Shown one piece after another: positions 1-9,302 of a DNA stretch of 64,000 nucleotides. The notes below the pieces were generated by a model, which was not told the DNA's origin, searched no databases, and was given only the letters and a program-made list of their open reading frames with translations. Origin of the DNA: Shewanella japonica (GTDB taxonomy: Bacteria; Pseudomonadota; Gammaproteobacteria; Enterobacterales; Shewanellaceae). The DNA is taken from the NCBI RefSeq assembly GCF_002075795.1, contig NZ_CP020472.1, positions 4,830,501-4,894,500 on the forward strand. The letters are read 5' to 3'. Each line of letters starts with the position of its first letter. The stretch's first letter is position 1. The translations under genes were made by a program, and so were the position numbers.

Positions 1-539
1 CAATCATGCACTAGCTTACAAAAGGCAATAATACCAGCCCAAATGCTATTACTAACGTACGGTTGAATCGCAAATTTACCCAGTAAAATCACTAAGCCTG
101 TCAGCATTAAGATTAAACACGCAATGGCCATAATCCAATGCAGCCAAATGTCTGCCTTCGACCAGCGCTCGACCATTTTGCCAGAGAAACCTTTGCTTAA
201 TCTTGCTGGACCATTAACAAAGTAAAAGATTAAGAAAGCACCAAATACACCCACCAACGCAAGCGCTACTGCTGGTGTAATATACTTATCTCTTAGTAAT
301 CTTCCTTCGTTGCCGCCAACATTAATTAGCACCCCAGGTTCGATACCTTGAGCTGTGGTAAAGCCTGAGTCACCGGCCTTAACTGCTCGCCATAAATCTG
401 CTGGGTTTTCTTTCCCTGCCTGCTGCTTACTTGATTGTTCATCTGCCGCTAACGTTGTGGTCGCAAAACCCAACCCCATCACCAGAACTAACAGAGCAAA
501 TAAGCTACGCAGTGATTTGTTTAACTGATTGTTTAACAT
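1..539 (-). CDS. fdhC: Formate dehydrogenase cytochrome b subunit, 3' end cut by window edge
   Basis: This is the N-terminal part (about 179 codons) of the membrane subunit of a periplasm-facing formate dehydrogenase. It would take electrons from FdhB and pass them to the quinone pool through b haems. The protein begins with a hydrophobic signal-like stretch (residues 10-31, ending at TLAADE). A periplasmic linker of about 50 residues follows, then hydrophobic segments near residues 90-110 and 135-160, between which lies a KADIWLHWIMA segment with a histidine typical of FdnI/FdoI-type haem ligands. The ATG at 539 is preceded by AAGGAGTGAC. It is the last gene seen of the leftward operon, 50 bp after fdhB. 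The C-terminus is outside the window. Confidence 0.85.
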   Translation of the reverse strand, partial: MLNNQLNKSLRSLFALLVLVMGLGFATTTLAADEQSSKQQAGKENPADLWRAVKAGDSGFTTAQGIEPGVLINVGGNEGRLLRDKYITPAVALALVGVFGAFLIFYFVNGPARLSKGFSGKMVERWSKADIWLHWIMAIACLILMLTGLVILLGKFAIQPYVSNSIWAGIIAFCKLVHD

Positions 540-589
540 TGTCACTCCTTGCTTGGTTACGGACCACTGTCCGTAACCATTTGCACTGC

Positions 590-1186
590 CTAAACCATAT
601 CACCCGTTTTAGGATCGTAGCCCCAAATAGTATTTGGGTTACCACGTTTTGCCATACGTTCACGGTAAATGGTAGATACAATTTCAGCATCACCAGCAAG
701 CAAGGCTTTGGTTGAACAAAGCTCCGCACACATAGGTAATTTGCCTTCAGCAATACGGTTTGCACCGTACTTCTTGCGTTCAGCTTCTGAATGGTTCTCT
801 TCTGGGCCACCGGCACAGAAAGTACACTTATCCATTTTGCCTCGGCTGCCGTATGCAGTCTTTTTAGGGAACTGCGGCGCACCGAAAGGACAAGCATAGA
901 AGCAATAGCCACAACCAATACACGTATCTTTGTCGTGCAAAATTAGACCGTCTTCGGTTTGATAGAAACAATCCGCCGGACAAACGGCCATACAAGGTGC
1001 ATCGGTACAGTGCATACATGCCACTGAGATTGATGCTTCGCCTGGTTCACCATCATTGATAGTGACCACACGGCGACGTTGAATTCCCCACTCTAGAGCG
1101 GAATCGTTTTCGTTCTTACAAGCTGTGACGCAACCGTTACACTCGATGCAGCGTTTGGTGTCACACAAAAATTTCATGACTGCCAT
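590..1186 (-). CDS. fdhB: Formate dehydrogenase iron-sulfur subunit
   Basis: The 198-residue electron-transfer subunit carries four [4Fe-4S] cysteine groups: C13-x2-C16-x2-C19-x3-C23, a group at 57-69 (CMHC then CMAVC), a group at 89-99 (CIGCGYC) and a group at 121-157 (CTFC then CAELC). It has no signal sequence, as expected if it is exported by hitch-hiking on the TAT signal of FdhA. It lies 26 bp downstream of fdhA and just upstream of the cytochrome b gene, the usual A-B-C order. It is shorter than E. coli FdnH (about 290 residues) and lacks that protein's C-terminal membrane anchor, as is usual for three-subunit formate dehydrogenases of epsilon- and gammaproteobacteria. Confidence 0.92.
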   Translation of the reverse strand: MAVMKFLCDTKRCIECNGCVTACKNENDSALEWGIQRRRVVTINDGEPGEASISVACMHCTDAPCMAVCPADCFYQTEDGLILHDKDTCIGCGYCFYACPFGAPQFPKKTAYGSRGKMDKCTFCAGGPEENHSEAERKKYGANRIAEGKLPMCAELCSTKALLAGDAEIVSTIYRERMAKRGNPNTIWGYDPKTGDMV

Positions 1187-1212
1187 AATGGCTTATCTCC
1201 TCATCAAGTTAA

Positions 1213-4062
1213 TTAGGCTTTGCTGATCTGACACAAGCTAGACTTAGTCTCTTGCATCTGAGTCACAACATCATAACCATAGGTCATCACGGTATTGGCA
1301 GACTCGCCGATAACGTAAGGAACCGTTCCTTCTGGGTAGCTCTTCTCTAGGCTCTTGCCTTCGAATACACCCGCAAAGTGGTATGGCATGAAACACTCAC
1401 CAGCAATGACTCGTGGAGTCACCATTGCTTTAACTGTGATCTTAGCGCCTTCTGGACTGTGAACGAATACGTCATCACCATCACGTAAGCCGCGATCTGC
1501 TGCATCTGCAGGGTTAATCTCAATAAACATTTCTTGCTGTAATTCTGCAAGCCATGGATTTGAGCGGGTTTCTTCACCACCACCTTCATACTCAACTAAA
1601 CGACCCGTCGTCACTGCCAATGGGAAGTCTTTTGAGAAATCTTTGTCTTGAATTGTCTTATACAAGGTTGGAAGACGTGCAACCATACGGTCTTCGTAAG
1701 TTGGATACTTAGACACTAAGTCACGACGAGGGGTATATAATGGCTCACGGTGAACCGGGATATCATCTGGGAAGTTCCAAACAATACAACGGGCTTTCGC
1801 ATTACCGTAAGGGATACAACCATGCTTAATCGCAACACGTTGAATACCACCAGAAATATCAGTTTTCCAGTTTTTACCTTCAGCATGAACTTTCTCTTCG
1901 GCGGTTAAATCATCCCACCAGCCAAGCTGTTTAAGCATGTCAGCGGTAAATTCAGGATAACCGTCTTGAATTTCGCTGCCTTTAGAGTATGAGCCTTCAG
2001 CAAGAATGTTGTTACCTTCATGCTCAACACCGTAACGAGCACGGAAGTTACCACCACCGTCTTTCACTTCACGGCCCGTGCGGTACAAAATTTGTGTACC
2101 AGGGTGCTTCATATCTGCAGTCCCCCAACATGGCCAAGGTAAACCGTAAGTTTCACCTTTTGCTGGGCCACCTGGTGCTTCTAGGCTTTCAATATCGAAC
2201 GTGCCCCAGTTTTCTTGGTGCATTTTCAAGCGCTCAGGACTTTGACCTGTATAACCAACAGTCCACATACCTTTGTTGAATTCACGAGTCATATCTTCAA
2301 TCAACGGCTCATCGCCATTCACTTTAATGTGCTTACAGAATTCAGCATCGATGCCCCATTTTTTCGCCAGCTTGTACATGATTATGTGGTCAGCTTTTGA
2401 TTCAAATAATGGCTCAATAACTTGAGTACGCCACTGCAGTGAGCGGTTAGATGCAGAAACAGAACCATATGTTTCAAACTGAGTCGCAGCAGGCAGTAGA
2501 TATACGCCATCTGTACGCTCATGCATAACACCCGCCATGGTTGGGAATGGATCGACAACCACTACCGTATCCATTTTGTTCAATGCTTCACGCACTTCAC
2601 GACCACGGGTTTCGGTATTGACTGATTGCCCCCAGAAGAATGACATACGAATGTTATCTTTCTGCGCAATCTTAGATTTGTCTTCAAGTACACCATCATG
2701 CCAGCGTGAGCATGGGATACCCGTCGAAGTCATTGGGTCTTGACCTAAGTGTTGGGCTTGGTCGAAGCGGTTTTTAACCCATTCGTAATCAAGATCCCAC
2801 ACATTACACCAATGCTTCCAAGAACCGGTCTTCAAGCCGTAGTAACCAGGTAAAGTATCGAATAGTAAACCAAAGTCGGTTGCACCTTGTACGTTATCAT
2901 GACCACGGAAGATGTTAGTACCACCACCTTCAACACCCATGTTGCCTAGCGCTAATTGCAAGATACAGTATGAACGCGTGTTCGCATTACCGACGTGATG
3001 CTGAGTACCACCCATACACCAAACCACAGTACCAGGCTTAGTCTCTGCAAGCATTTTAGCCACACGGCGCATTTGCTTTTCAGGTACACCGGCAACATTT
3101 TCAACTTCTTGTGGATTCCACTTTTTCACTTCCTCACGGATACGTTCCATACCGTATACACGTTGGTCAATGAATGTTTGGTCTTCCCAACCGTTTTCAA
3201 AAATATGCCACAACAAACCATAAATGTAAGGAATATCCGTACCTGGACGGATATGCACGAACTCGTCAGCTTTTGCTGCAGTTCGGGTGAAACGAGGGTC
3301 GACTACGATAATTTTCGCGCCGCGCTCTTTACCTTCAAGGATGTGTTGCATTGAAACTGGGTGAGCTTCACAAGGGTTCGAACCGATGAACATCATCGCT
3401 TTCGATTTACGAATGTCATTAAATGAGTTCGTTTGCGCACCATAACCCCAAGTGTTTGCAACACCGGCTACAGTGGTAGAGTGACAAATACGTGCAGAGT
3501 GGTCGACGTTGTTCGTGCCCCACATTGCCGCTAATTTGCGGTACATATAAGCTTGTTCGTTCGAGAACTTCGCACTACCCATGAAAAATACTGAATCAGG
3601 ACCTGACTCTTGACGAATATCTAAGGCTTTTTGGCCTACTTCTTCAATCGCTTGTTCCCAAGAAAGTTTTTTCCACTTACCGCCTTCAAGTTTCATTGGA
3701 TACTTAAGACGCTTTTCACCATGACCATGTTCACGCAGTGCAGCACCTTTAGCACAGTGGCCACCAGCGTTAAATGGATGATCAAATGCAGGCTCTTGAC
3801 CTGTCCATACACCATTTTGAACTTCAGCATAAATACCACAGCCCACTGAACAGTGAGAACAAATAGTACGTTTTACTTCGGTAGGTGCATCATAAGGTAC
3901 ATCTTTCGCTTCAGCTTTACGCATCATGCCTGCGCCCAGCATTGAGGCTGCAGCAATACCACCTGTTGCCAATGTGGCTGATTTCAAAAACTGGCGACGA
4001 TTGAGTCCAAGTGCAGGTTTATCTGCGACTTCAACTGTCTCTGTTTTGCGGGTTAATCGCAT
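1213..4062 (-). CDS. fdhA: Formate dehydrogenase catalytic subunit, cysteine type
   Basis: This is the molybdopterin (bis-MGD) catalytic subunit that oxidises formate to CO2. The N-terminus has a twin-arginine signal (NRRQFLKSA near residue 22) with a hydrophobic stretch and an Ala-rich end. An Fe4S4 motif C-x2-C-x3-C with a fourth Cys at GHCAKG lies at residues 68-103. The metal ligand is a Cys in the ICHSTTVAG motif (about residue 193), where E. coli FdnG has selenocysteine, so no UGA recoding is needed. The open frame extends to a GTG at 4065, but the ATG at 4062 has better spacing (8 nt) from GGAG, so I chose 949 residues. It follows the TAT-target gene by 17 bp. Confidence 0.94.
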   Translation of the reverse strand: MRLTRKTETVEVADKPALGLNRRQFLKSATLATGGIAAASMLGAGMMRKAEAKDVPYDAPTEVKRTICSHCSVGCGIYAEVQNGVWTGQEPAFDHPFNAGGHCAKGAALREHGHGEKRLKYPMKLEGGKWKKLSWEQAIEEVGQKALDIRQESGPDSVFFMGSAKFSNEQAYMYRKLAAMWGTNNVDHSARICHSTTVAGVANTWGYGAQTNSFNDIRKSKAMMFIGSNPCEAHPVSMQHILEGKERGAKIIVVDPRFTRTAAKADEFVHIRPGTDIPYIYGLLWHIFENGWEDQTFIDQRVYGMERIREEVKKWNPQEVENVAGVPEKQMRRVAKMLAETKPGTVVWCMGGTQHHVGNANTRSYCILQLALGNMGVEGGGTNIFRGHDNVQGATDFGLLFDTLPGYYGLKTGSWKHWCNVWDLDYEWVKNRFDQAQHLGQDPMTSTGIPCSRWHDGVLEDKSKIAQKDNIRMSFFWGQSVNTETRGREVREALNKMDTVVVVDPFPTMAGVMHERTDGVYLLPAATQFETYGSVSASNRSLQWRTQVIEPLFESKADHIIMYKLAKKWGIDAEFCKHIKVNGDEPLIEDMTREFNKGMWTVGYTGQSPERLKMHQENWGTFDIESLEAPGGPAKGETYGLPWPCWGTADMKHPGTQILYRTGREVKDGGGNFRARYGVEHEGNNILAEGSYSKGSEIQDGYPEFTADMLKQLGWWDDLTAEEKVHAEGKNWKTDISGGIQRVAIKHGCIPYGNAKARCIVWNFPDDIPVHREPLYTPRRDLVSKYPTYEDRMVARLPTLYKTIQDKDFSKDFPLAVTTGRLVEYEGGGEETRSNPWLAELQQEMFIEINPADAADRGLRDGDDVFVHSPEGAKITVKAMVTPRVIAGECFMPYHFAGVFEGKSLEKSYPEGTVPYVIGESANTVMTYGYDVVTQMQETKSSLCQISKA

Positions 4063-4079
4063 CACATATTCTCCTTTAA

Positions 4080-4280
4080 TTACTTACTACGTAAGGTGGC
4101 GTAGTAACTACGTACATGGTCTGTTTCTCTATAACCATCACTTTTATCCACACTTGATGTGGCTTCTGGTGAGGCAGCTAGAGCTTGTCCGCTAACAGTA
4201 GCAACTGCGCCAGCGGCACTACCGACAGCCAATGCTTTAAGCATTTGACGACGATCCATGACGGAAGCTTGCTTCTTCAT
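4080..4280 (-). CDS. Formate dehydrogenase region TAT-target small protein
   Basis: This 66-residue protein has a strong twin-arginine signal (DRRQMLKALAVGSAAGAVATVSG), with a probable cleavage after QALA. The mature remainder is only about 30 residues and ends YYATLRSK. It matches the small 'formate dehydrogenase region TAT target' family found directly upstream of fdhA in Shewanella and relatives, sometimes called FdhX. Its job is not established. The position, 17 bp before fdhA, suggests a role in assembly or export of the enzyme. AAGGAGAG lies just before the ATG. Confidence 0.85.
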   Translation of the reverse strand: MKKQASVMDRRQMLKALAVGSAAGAVATVSGQALAASPEATSSVDKSDGYRETDHVRSYYATLRSK

Positions 4281-4411
4281 AGTCTCTCCTTAATGTAACG
4301 CTAAAATAAAAGGGTCTTGTTTACCCTAGATTAAGTGGGAGTCTCCTCCCGTTTCGGTCTACGCCACTTACAATGTCAGTGGCGTAAATCTTTGCCCCAT
4401 CAATCACGAAA
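4281..4411 (-). promoter_or_regulatory. Intergenic hairpins between chaperone and TAT-target genes
   Basis: Two inverted repeats are visible. One has arms TACGCCACT / AGTGGCGTA at 4360-4368 and 4378-4386. A second compact one has arms GGGAG / CTCCC at 4337-4350. Neither is followed by a T-run on the minus strand, so they do not look like simple terminators. They may set relative expression of the upstream accessory genes and the downstream structural genes, by partial termination or RNA processing. This role is inferred. Confidence 0.4.
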
Positions 4412-5101
4412 TTAAGATGCTAATTCGTTTGTTGAAGGTTCAATTTTCTCTGCTGACTCAGCGGCTTTAGCTTCAGCCTCACTGCCTGGGCAGTTCACTG
4501 GAATATCTAAGCTAAGCTGTTCAAACTCATTAGCTTCAATTTCAAAAAAGGCTTTTGCCAGTTTTGCTACTGGTGCGTAAAAGGCTGCACTGGGAGTTTG
4601 TTCTAATGTGTCGCAAAAACGCGCAATCCAACTACCAATATGGCGTTGGTAGAAAGCTAACTGACGGTAACCAGGAGCCTCTAAAATTAATGTACCCATG
4701 ACTTCACATAATGCAGCCACATGATCTTCTGGCTCTTTTACTTCGTCTTCACGAGCAAAACCTAATTGCAGTAAATCTTGACGTAAAAGGGCTAATGGCT
4801 TGTCCATTAGTGAGCCTGTCATAAACCAACTTGCGTATGGCAATACTTCACCACGACCCACGCCGTAGAAAATATTGAAGTATTCTTGCTCAAGCTCTTC
4901 AGCGGTATACTTGGTCGCAGCTTCTTTCAAGCCAAGCCAAGCCGCTGTCATGTCATTGTCTTCTTCAGCATCAACTTCAAGCTCAGCTAAAAATGCGAGC
5001 AACTCGGCGTTAGGCTCGCGACGTAACAAGGCTGCCAATATTTGGTAAATATCTGCCCGTAGCTGATCGTTTTCTGAAATTTCTCTAACTAATTCGGTCA
5101 T
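4412..5101 (-). CDS. TorD/DmsD-family molybdoenzyme chaperone
   Basis: The 229-residue all-helical protein has the TorD/DmsD-type pattern: an E-Y-F-N-I-FYGVGRGEVLPYASWFM segment, a following leucine-rich LLRQDLLQLGF, and the EPEDHVAALCEVM motif of the family. Such chaperones bind the TAT signal of a molybdoenzyme and hold export back until the cofactor is in place. FdhA is the obvious client. The frame can be read upstream into the ferredoxin gene, but the ATG at 5101 gives the usual family length and leaves a 10 bp gap to the preceding gene. The C-terminal 25 residues are Ala/Glu-rich. Confidence 0.85.
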   Translation of the reverse strand: MTELVREISENDQLRADIYQILAALLRREPNAELLAFLAELEVDAEEDNDMTAAWLGLKEAATKYTAEELEQEYFNIFYGVGRGEVLPYASWFMTGSLMDKPLALLRQDLLQLGFAREDEVKEPEDHVAALCEVMGTLILEAPGYRQLAFYQRHIGSWIARFCDTLEQTPSAAFYAPVAKLAKAFFEIEANEFEQLSLDIPVNCPGSEAEAKAAESAEKIEPSTNELAS

Positions 5102-5111
5102 ATCTGATCTC

Positions 5112-6785
5112 TTATCGAAGTTGCTTCTCTGGGTCTTCAAGAATGTCTTCAAACATATCTTTTACGCGGCAATCACCACACATTTTTAAACGCTCAACAT
5201 TGGCATTAAATGCAGAGTGTCCACCAATCATATCTATCATTCTGTGTACCATTGACTGTGTCGCAAATGCGGTACCACAGCGAATACACTCAAATGGTGG
5301 TTCTTCTTTTAATGTTTGGCGTTGCTGACGTGAGGCTTGGTCTAAGTTGATTTGCGAAGTAATGCTAATCACATTTTCAGGACAAGATGTTTCACATAAA
5401 CCACATTGAACACAGTCTTGCTCAACGAAATGTAATGCAGGTTTATCACCACCATCCGTTAAAGCTTGAGTTGGACATGTCGCCACACAAGACATACACA
5501 AGGTACATTTGTCAGCATTCACTTCCACTTTGCCGTATGGCACATTACTCATTGAAATACAGGTATCGCTTGCTGCAGCTTGCTGATTCAAATGATCCAC
5601 TGCGGCGTATAACGTTTCACGCTTAGTTGTTGGCGTAAATGCTGCTGGTACCGTTAGTGGCCAGTCTAAGCTAATCGCTAATTTATCATTCAGCGCAGAA
5701 AGCATACTCGGGTCAATTAAGCTGATGCGTTGAGGCTGGCCCATTTCATCTAAAATGGTATTAGCAAGCGACAATTCACCGTTTAACATTTGCGTTAATG
5801 TTGGTGCAGTTGCGTCAGTGTTAAGAATCAACACTTGGCGAGCGCCCCAAGCAAGTGATGACATCCAATGGTCGATGCTAGCAACTGTAATTTCTTCTAA
5901 CTCAACAGGGATAATGTCCCCGACTAAATCAGCTGTAATCAGCTCAGCACCAACACCACTGTCATGGAATAAAATCACTGGAGCAGCTTGGGCTTGCTCA
6001 AGGTAGCGGCTGATCAGTTTTTGAATGTAACTATGGAGAGCTTGTGGCGTAGGTAAATCAAAAGCGATGGCCCCTGTAGGACATGCGTTGGTACAACTAC
6101 CCGCACCATGACACAAGTAAGGGTCAATTTCGATTTTGTCTTCAATGCTACTAATAGCATCTGCTGGGCAGAAGTTTAAACAGCGATTACAACCATTAAC
6201 GCCATTGCGATTGTGGGCACAAATATCACTGTTAACTTTGACATAGCGTGGCTTATCAAACTCACCAACTAAATCAGGAATTTGTGTTAATGCATCAGCA
6301 AGCTTCTCTGCATCCTGACCTACGTAAAAATAACCTGGTGGCAGCATTTCAAGGTTCAAACATGGCGCCATGCTTAAATCTAAAACGATATCAAAATGTG
6401 GTTTACGAATAGCAACAAGGCTAAGTTCAGCAGCTTTGCTGTCTTGGCCTTCGCTTTCTACCGTCACTTGGAATTGGCCTAAAAAGCCTTTTACTGAGAT
6501 AAGTTTGTTGTAATAGCTTTCACTATTAACTGCTGCATTCATTACTGCTTCAAGATGTGCTTCATCTTGGCTAGTAATGGCTTCATTTGCCAAAATGACG
6601 ACATTCGCCATATTGGACAATTTGTCTGCAGCTAATCGAGCCAGATCTTCTGGGCCGATAACCAGCACATTTCCTTCAGTAGTATAACTGACGGTAGGTG
6701 GAATCAAGTTTTGAATAACTTGAGTCTGTGCTAATACCTGCTGGCGAACTTGTTGCAGTTCAAGCGGGGTTTGACTATTGCTCAC
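5112..6785 (-). CDS. Multi-cluster 4Fe-4S ferredoxin of the formate dehydrogenase cluster
   Basis: The protein (557 residues from the GTG at 6785, preceded by AGGA at 8 nt spacing; the frame opens at a TTG 24 bp upstream) carries a ferredoxin pair in the middle (CNRCLNFCP, then CHGAGSCTNACP) and a second pair near the C-terminus (CTLCMSCVATCP, then CVQCGLCETSCP). After these come CIRCG and CGDCR motifs that could bind a further metal. The N-terminal 190 residues have a Rossmann-like feel (VLVIGPEDLARLAADKL). It belongs to a cytoplasmic polyferredoxin family found in Shewanella fdh loci. Its function is unproven. Sulfur or electron delivery during FdhA maturation is possible. Confidence 0.8.
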   Translation of the reverse strand: MSNSQTPLELQQVRQQVLAQTQVIQNLIPPTVSYTTEGNVLVIGPEDLARLAADKLSNMANVVILANEAITSQDEAHLEAVMNAAVNSESYYNKLISVKGFLGQFQVTVESEGQDSKAAELSLVAIRKPHFDIVLDLSMAPCLNLEMLPPGYFYVGQDAEKLADALTQIPDLVGEFDKPRYVKVNSDICAHNRNGVNGCNRCLNFCPADAISSIEDKIEIDPYLCHGAGSCTNACPTGAIAFDLPTPQALHSYIQKLISRYLEQAQAAPVILFHDSGVGAELITADLVGDIIPVELEEITVASIDHWMSSLAWGARQVLILNTDATAPTLTQMLNGELSLANTILDEMGQPQRISLIDPSMLSALNDKLAISLDWPLTVPAAFTPTTKRETLYAAVDHLNQQAAASDTCISMSNVPYGKVEVNADKCTLCMSCVATCPTQALTDGGDKPALHFVEQDCVQCGLCETSCPENVISITSQINLDQASRQQRQTLKEEPPFECIRCGTAFATQSMVHRMIDMIGGHSAFNANVERLKMCGDCRVKDMFEDILEDPEKQLR

Positions 6786-6950
6786 ATTGCATTCCTGAAC
6801 AGTTTTCAACGTTTGATGGACTTACTTAGCACTGTATTCCTTTCATCATTAACTCTTTCATCAAGCGAGTTAATCACTTCTGCTAAAAACAATAAGTACG
6901 ACATCTACCACGTTAAAATAGTGGACATTAAATTATCGACGTTTTCTGAC

Positions 6951-7568
6951 CTAAACTTGGCGCTGAGGCGATATCTCTGCCTCTGAAGCCATAACCAGAT
7001 CATCACTCTGGTTAGTCGGGTCAGTCTTCGCGACTAATTCACTCTTTTCACTTAATACTTCTTGCGGGGCATCAGTTGCATCACCAACTGTGTCATCTCC
7101 CTCGCTTGCTAGTAACGCTTCATCTTCAGCTTTGTCTTCATCTTTCATGACGTTGCGGAAAACTTTTTTCGCCAACTCAGCTGAAACGTCAGGGCTCAAC
7201 TTAGGTTGGTTACTGTAATCAAGGGCATACTCAAGTAGGCCATCAATTTCGTTATACTGTGGTTGTTTCCATAAAGCCTTTAAGGCTGCAGATTTTGCAG
7301 CAGGAGAAACATTCGCTCCCATAAACGATGCAAAACTACCACCAACCTCGATTTTTTCTGGATCAGGTAAATCTTCAGCTTCAAGAATTTTTTCTGGTTC
7401 AGCCGTCTCAACAGTGTGCGCATCAACTGTTTCAGTGTCACCTTCAGGGCTTACCTGCTCAGTTTCAGTTGCCTGTGTTTTTGCTGCTAAATCAGCAGCA
7501 GCTTCAGCTTCAACCTGCTCACGACGCTCAGTCCAGCGAGAAAAAAATCCTCTTGGTTTATCGCTCAT
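6951..7568 (-). CDS. DUF3306 family protein
   Basis: The 205-residue protein begins with a basic GFFSRWTERREQVE segment, followed by an acidic Glu/Asp/Thr-rich region (about residues 20-75). A compact conserved block follows (FASFMGANVSPAAKSAALKALWKQPQYNEIDGLLEYALDYS, quoted only for its start and end features), matching the DUF3306 family. The C-terminal 70 residues are again acidic and low in complexity. It is coupled directly to the DUF3305 gene (the ATG follows that gene's region without a gap). DUF3305/DUF3306 pairs occur with formate dehydrogenase accessory genes. No biochemical role is known to me. Confidence 0.8.
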   Translation of the reverse strand: MSDKPRGFFSRWTERREQVEAEAAADLAAKTQATETEQVSPEGDTETVDAHTVETAEPEKILEAEDLPDPEKIEVGGSFASFMGANVSPAAKSAALKALWKQPQYNEIDGLLEYALDYSNQPKLSPDVSAELAKKVFRNVMKDEDKAEDEALLASEGDDTVGDATDAPQEVLSEKSELVAKTDPTNQSDDLVMASEAEISPQRQV

Positions 7569-8033
7569 TTAGTGGCTCCGAAGGTGATTTGTGCTTGGGC
7601 CTTGATCCTTGCGGCGATTCACATGTTTACGGCGCTTAGCTGAAATCTCAACTTCTCCATGACGCGTTATAAAAGCTTCAACCCAACAAGCCAGCGCTTC
7701 TGGCATTGGGATATTTAATACCGGTGTTTCAGACTCTAAACAGCCTGCTGCGACGTTTTGGTCACAAGATATTGAAGTCGGAATTAACGTCCCGTCATCC
7801 AGCTCATCACAAACGATGTATAACATGGTGTTATCCATATCGAGATTGATGCGGTAACTACCACGCTCATCTTTGTGCAGCTCAAATAACACCAGCGTTG
7901 CTCCTTCTGGTGCCTGATGAGAAGCAGGGACGATTTGATCGACCTCCCACGTCACCGACGGCCAGCGACCAACCATTTTTTCCACTTTTTTCAGTGAAAC
8001 GTAAATAGGCCAAACATTTTCAGTATGTTGCAT
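7569..8033 (-). CDS. DUF3305 family protein
   Basis: This 154-residue soluble protein is the first gene of the leftward fdh operon. The features WPIYVSLKKVEKMVGRWPSV, a WEVDQIVP segment and a LELH-like FELHKDE strand fit the DUF3305 family. The C-terminus is very basic (KRRKHVNRRKDQ). It ends directly against the DUF3306 start, so the two are probably co-translated. The family occurs beside fdh genes in Shewanella and other proteobacteria. Its function is not known. Confidence 0.8.
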   Translation of the reverse strand: MQHTENVWPIYVSLKKVEKMVGRWPSVTWEVDQIVPASHQAPEGATLVLFELHKDERGSYRINLDMDNTMLYIVCDELDDGTLIPTSISCDQNVAAGCLESETPVLNIPMPEALACWVEAFITRHGEVEISAKRRKHVNRRKDQGPSTNHLRSH

Positions 8034-8453
8034 AAAAGCTTTGCCTTATGAAATCAGAAAACAACAAGAAACAAACAAATAACCAATAAATACATAATGT
8101 TATTTAACAACCTTATGACTTTGAATACTGGGGTTATTAGGTTTTGTTTCCTTTATGCGTATAGTGCTGCAAAAATAGTGCCAGAAGGATTGATTACTAA
8201 AGTTTGACCTAGATCGCTAATTCCACTTTAAGAGTAGGACAATTTGTCCATATTGCTAATTTTAATAGGACATAAGGCTACGTTAATTAGCTATCACTGA
8301 TAAACATTGGTGTTAGATCACGCATTTACAATCTACTTACTATTGGAGGTATAAAAGTTGCTATGCTGATAGGCAGTTAGTTTTAATCACGATTTTCGTC
8401 TTAAATACCGACATTATTGGTATCAGATGACACAGTCAGAGGCCGCTACGTAA
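8034..8453. promoter_or_regulatory. Divergent promoter region between the fdh operon and fdhD
   Basis: This 420 bp non-coding stretch must hold both promoters. It is AT-rich and contains a perfect 6-1-6 palindrome GGACAATTTGTCC at 8237-8249, about midway, plus a related half (AGGACAT) 25 bp further right. I could not assign a known regulator: it is not a canonical FNR, CRP, ModE or Fur site. No small open frame in it looks convincing. Confidence 0.5.
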
Positions 8454-9302
8454 ATGACCCAAACCAATGCCACAGCAAAAGCCCCACTTAAACTTGTTAA
8501 AACCCAAGCCGAAGTCCCACTGACTTTGCCAGTAAAAGCAATCAATGAACTGGGCGAAAGTATTGATAAGTTTGTCGCCTGTGAAAGACCCTTAACTGTG
8601 TACCTCAACTGGCAACCCATTGTGACCTTAATGACACTGGGAGCTAAGCCTGAATCATTAGCATTGGGATACTTAAAAAACCAAGGTTTTGTGAGCGATG
8701 CCAGCTTGTTAGAGTCAATTATTGTTGATTGGGACGTCAATTCAGCGGCTATTTTAACCGCTGAAAAAACAGCAGATTTAGAAGAAAAACTATCAGAAAA
8801 AACCGTCACATCGGGGTGTGGTCAAGGCACGGTTTATGGTGGCTTTATGCAAGGGCTTGATGATATTAACTTGCCGACACCTCAGCTTAAACAGTCAGTA
8901 TTGTATAGCTTACTTAAAAACATTAACGCCTATAACGAGACTTACAAAAATGCCGGTGCTGTTCATGGCTGCGGTATTTGCCAAGATGATCAAATTCAAG
9001 CATTTATCGAAGATGTAGGCCGTCATAATGCGGTTGATACACTCGCTGGCGATATGTGGTTAGCAGGTGAAAATGGCAACGATAAGATTTTTTATACCAC
9101 TGGCCGTCTAACTTCAGAGATGGTGATCAAAGTGGCTAAGATGGGGATTCCGGTTCTGCTTTCTCGCAGTGGGGTTACACAGATGGGACTCGAATTAGCA
9201 CAAAAAATGGGTATTACCATTATCGCACGTGCTAAAGGTCGTCATTTCTTGGTCTACCATGGCGCGGAAAACATCGAATTTGATGCCAATAAAGCCAAGT
9301 AA
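8454..9302 (+). CDS. fdhD: Formate dehydrogenase accessory sulfurtransferase
   Basis: FdhD moves sulfur from the cysteine desulfurase to the Mo-bis-MGD cofactor of formate dehydrogenase. Here it has 282 residues, slightly over the usual 260-280. The sulfur-relay loop reads TSGCGQGTVYG with a single Cys at 122, where E. coli has a C-x2-C pair (C121/C124). Further on come VHGCGIC (C173, C176) and the conserved EDVGRHNAVDTLAG segment, followed by the FYTTGRLTSEMVIK motif. It is divergent from the operon it serves. The ATG at 8454 is used; the ribosome binding site is weak (AGAGG). Confidence 0.93.
   Translation: MTQTNATAKAPLKLVKTQAEVPLTLPVKAINELGESIDKFVACERPLTVYLNWQPIVTLMTLGAKPESLALGYLKNQGFVSDASLLESIIVDWDVNSAAILTAEKTADLEEKLSEKTVTSGCGQGTVYGGFMQGLDDINLPTPQLKQSVLYSLLKNINAYNETYKNAGAVHGCGICQDDQIQAFIEDVGRHNAVDTLAGDMWLAGENGNDKIFYTTGRLTSEMVIKVAKMGIPVLLSRSGVTQMGLELAQKMGITIIARAKGRHFLVYHGAENIEFDANKAK

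Noticed and set aside
505..918. Minus-strand open frame of 137 codons overlapping fdhB and fdhC
   Set aside because: It is an out-of-frame shadow of fdhB and the fdhC start; composition is Val/Leu/Arg-rich nonsense and both real genes have strong motifs.
8281..8340. Possible CRP site near TTGGTGTTAGATCACG
   Set aside because: Half-site spacing and sequence fit the CRP consensus poorly.
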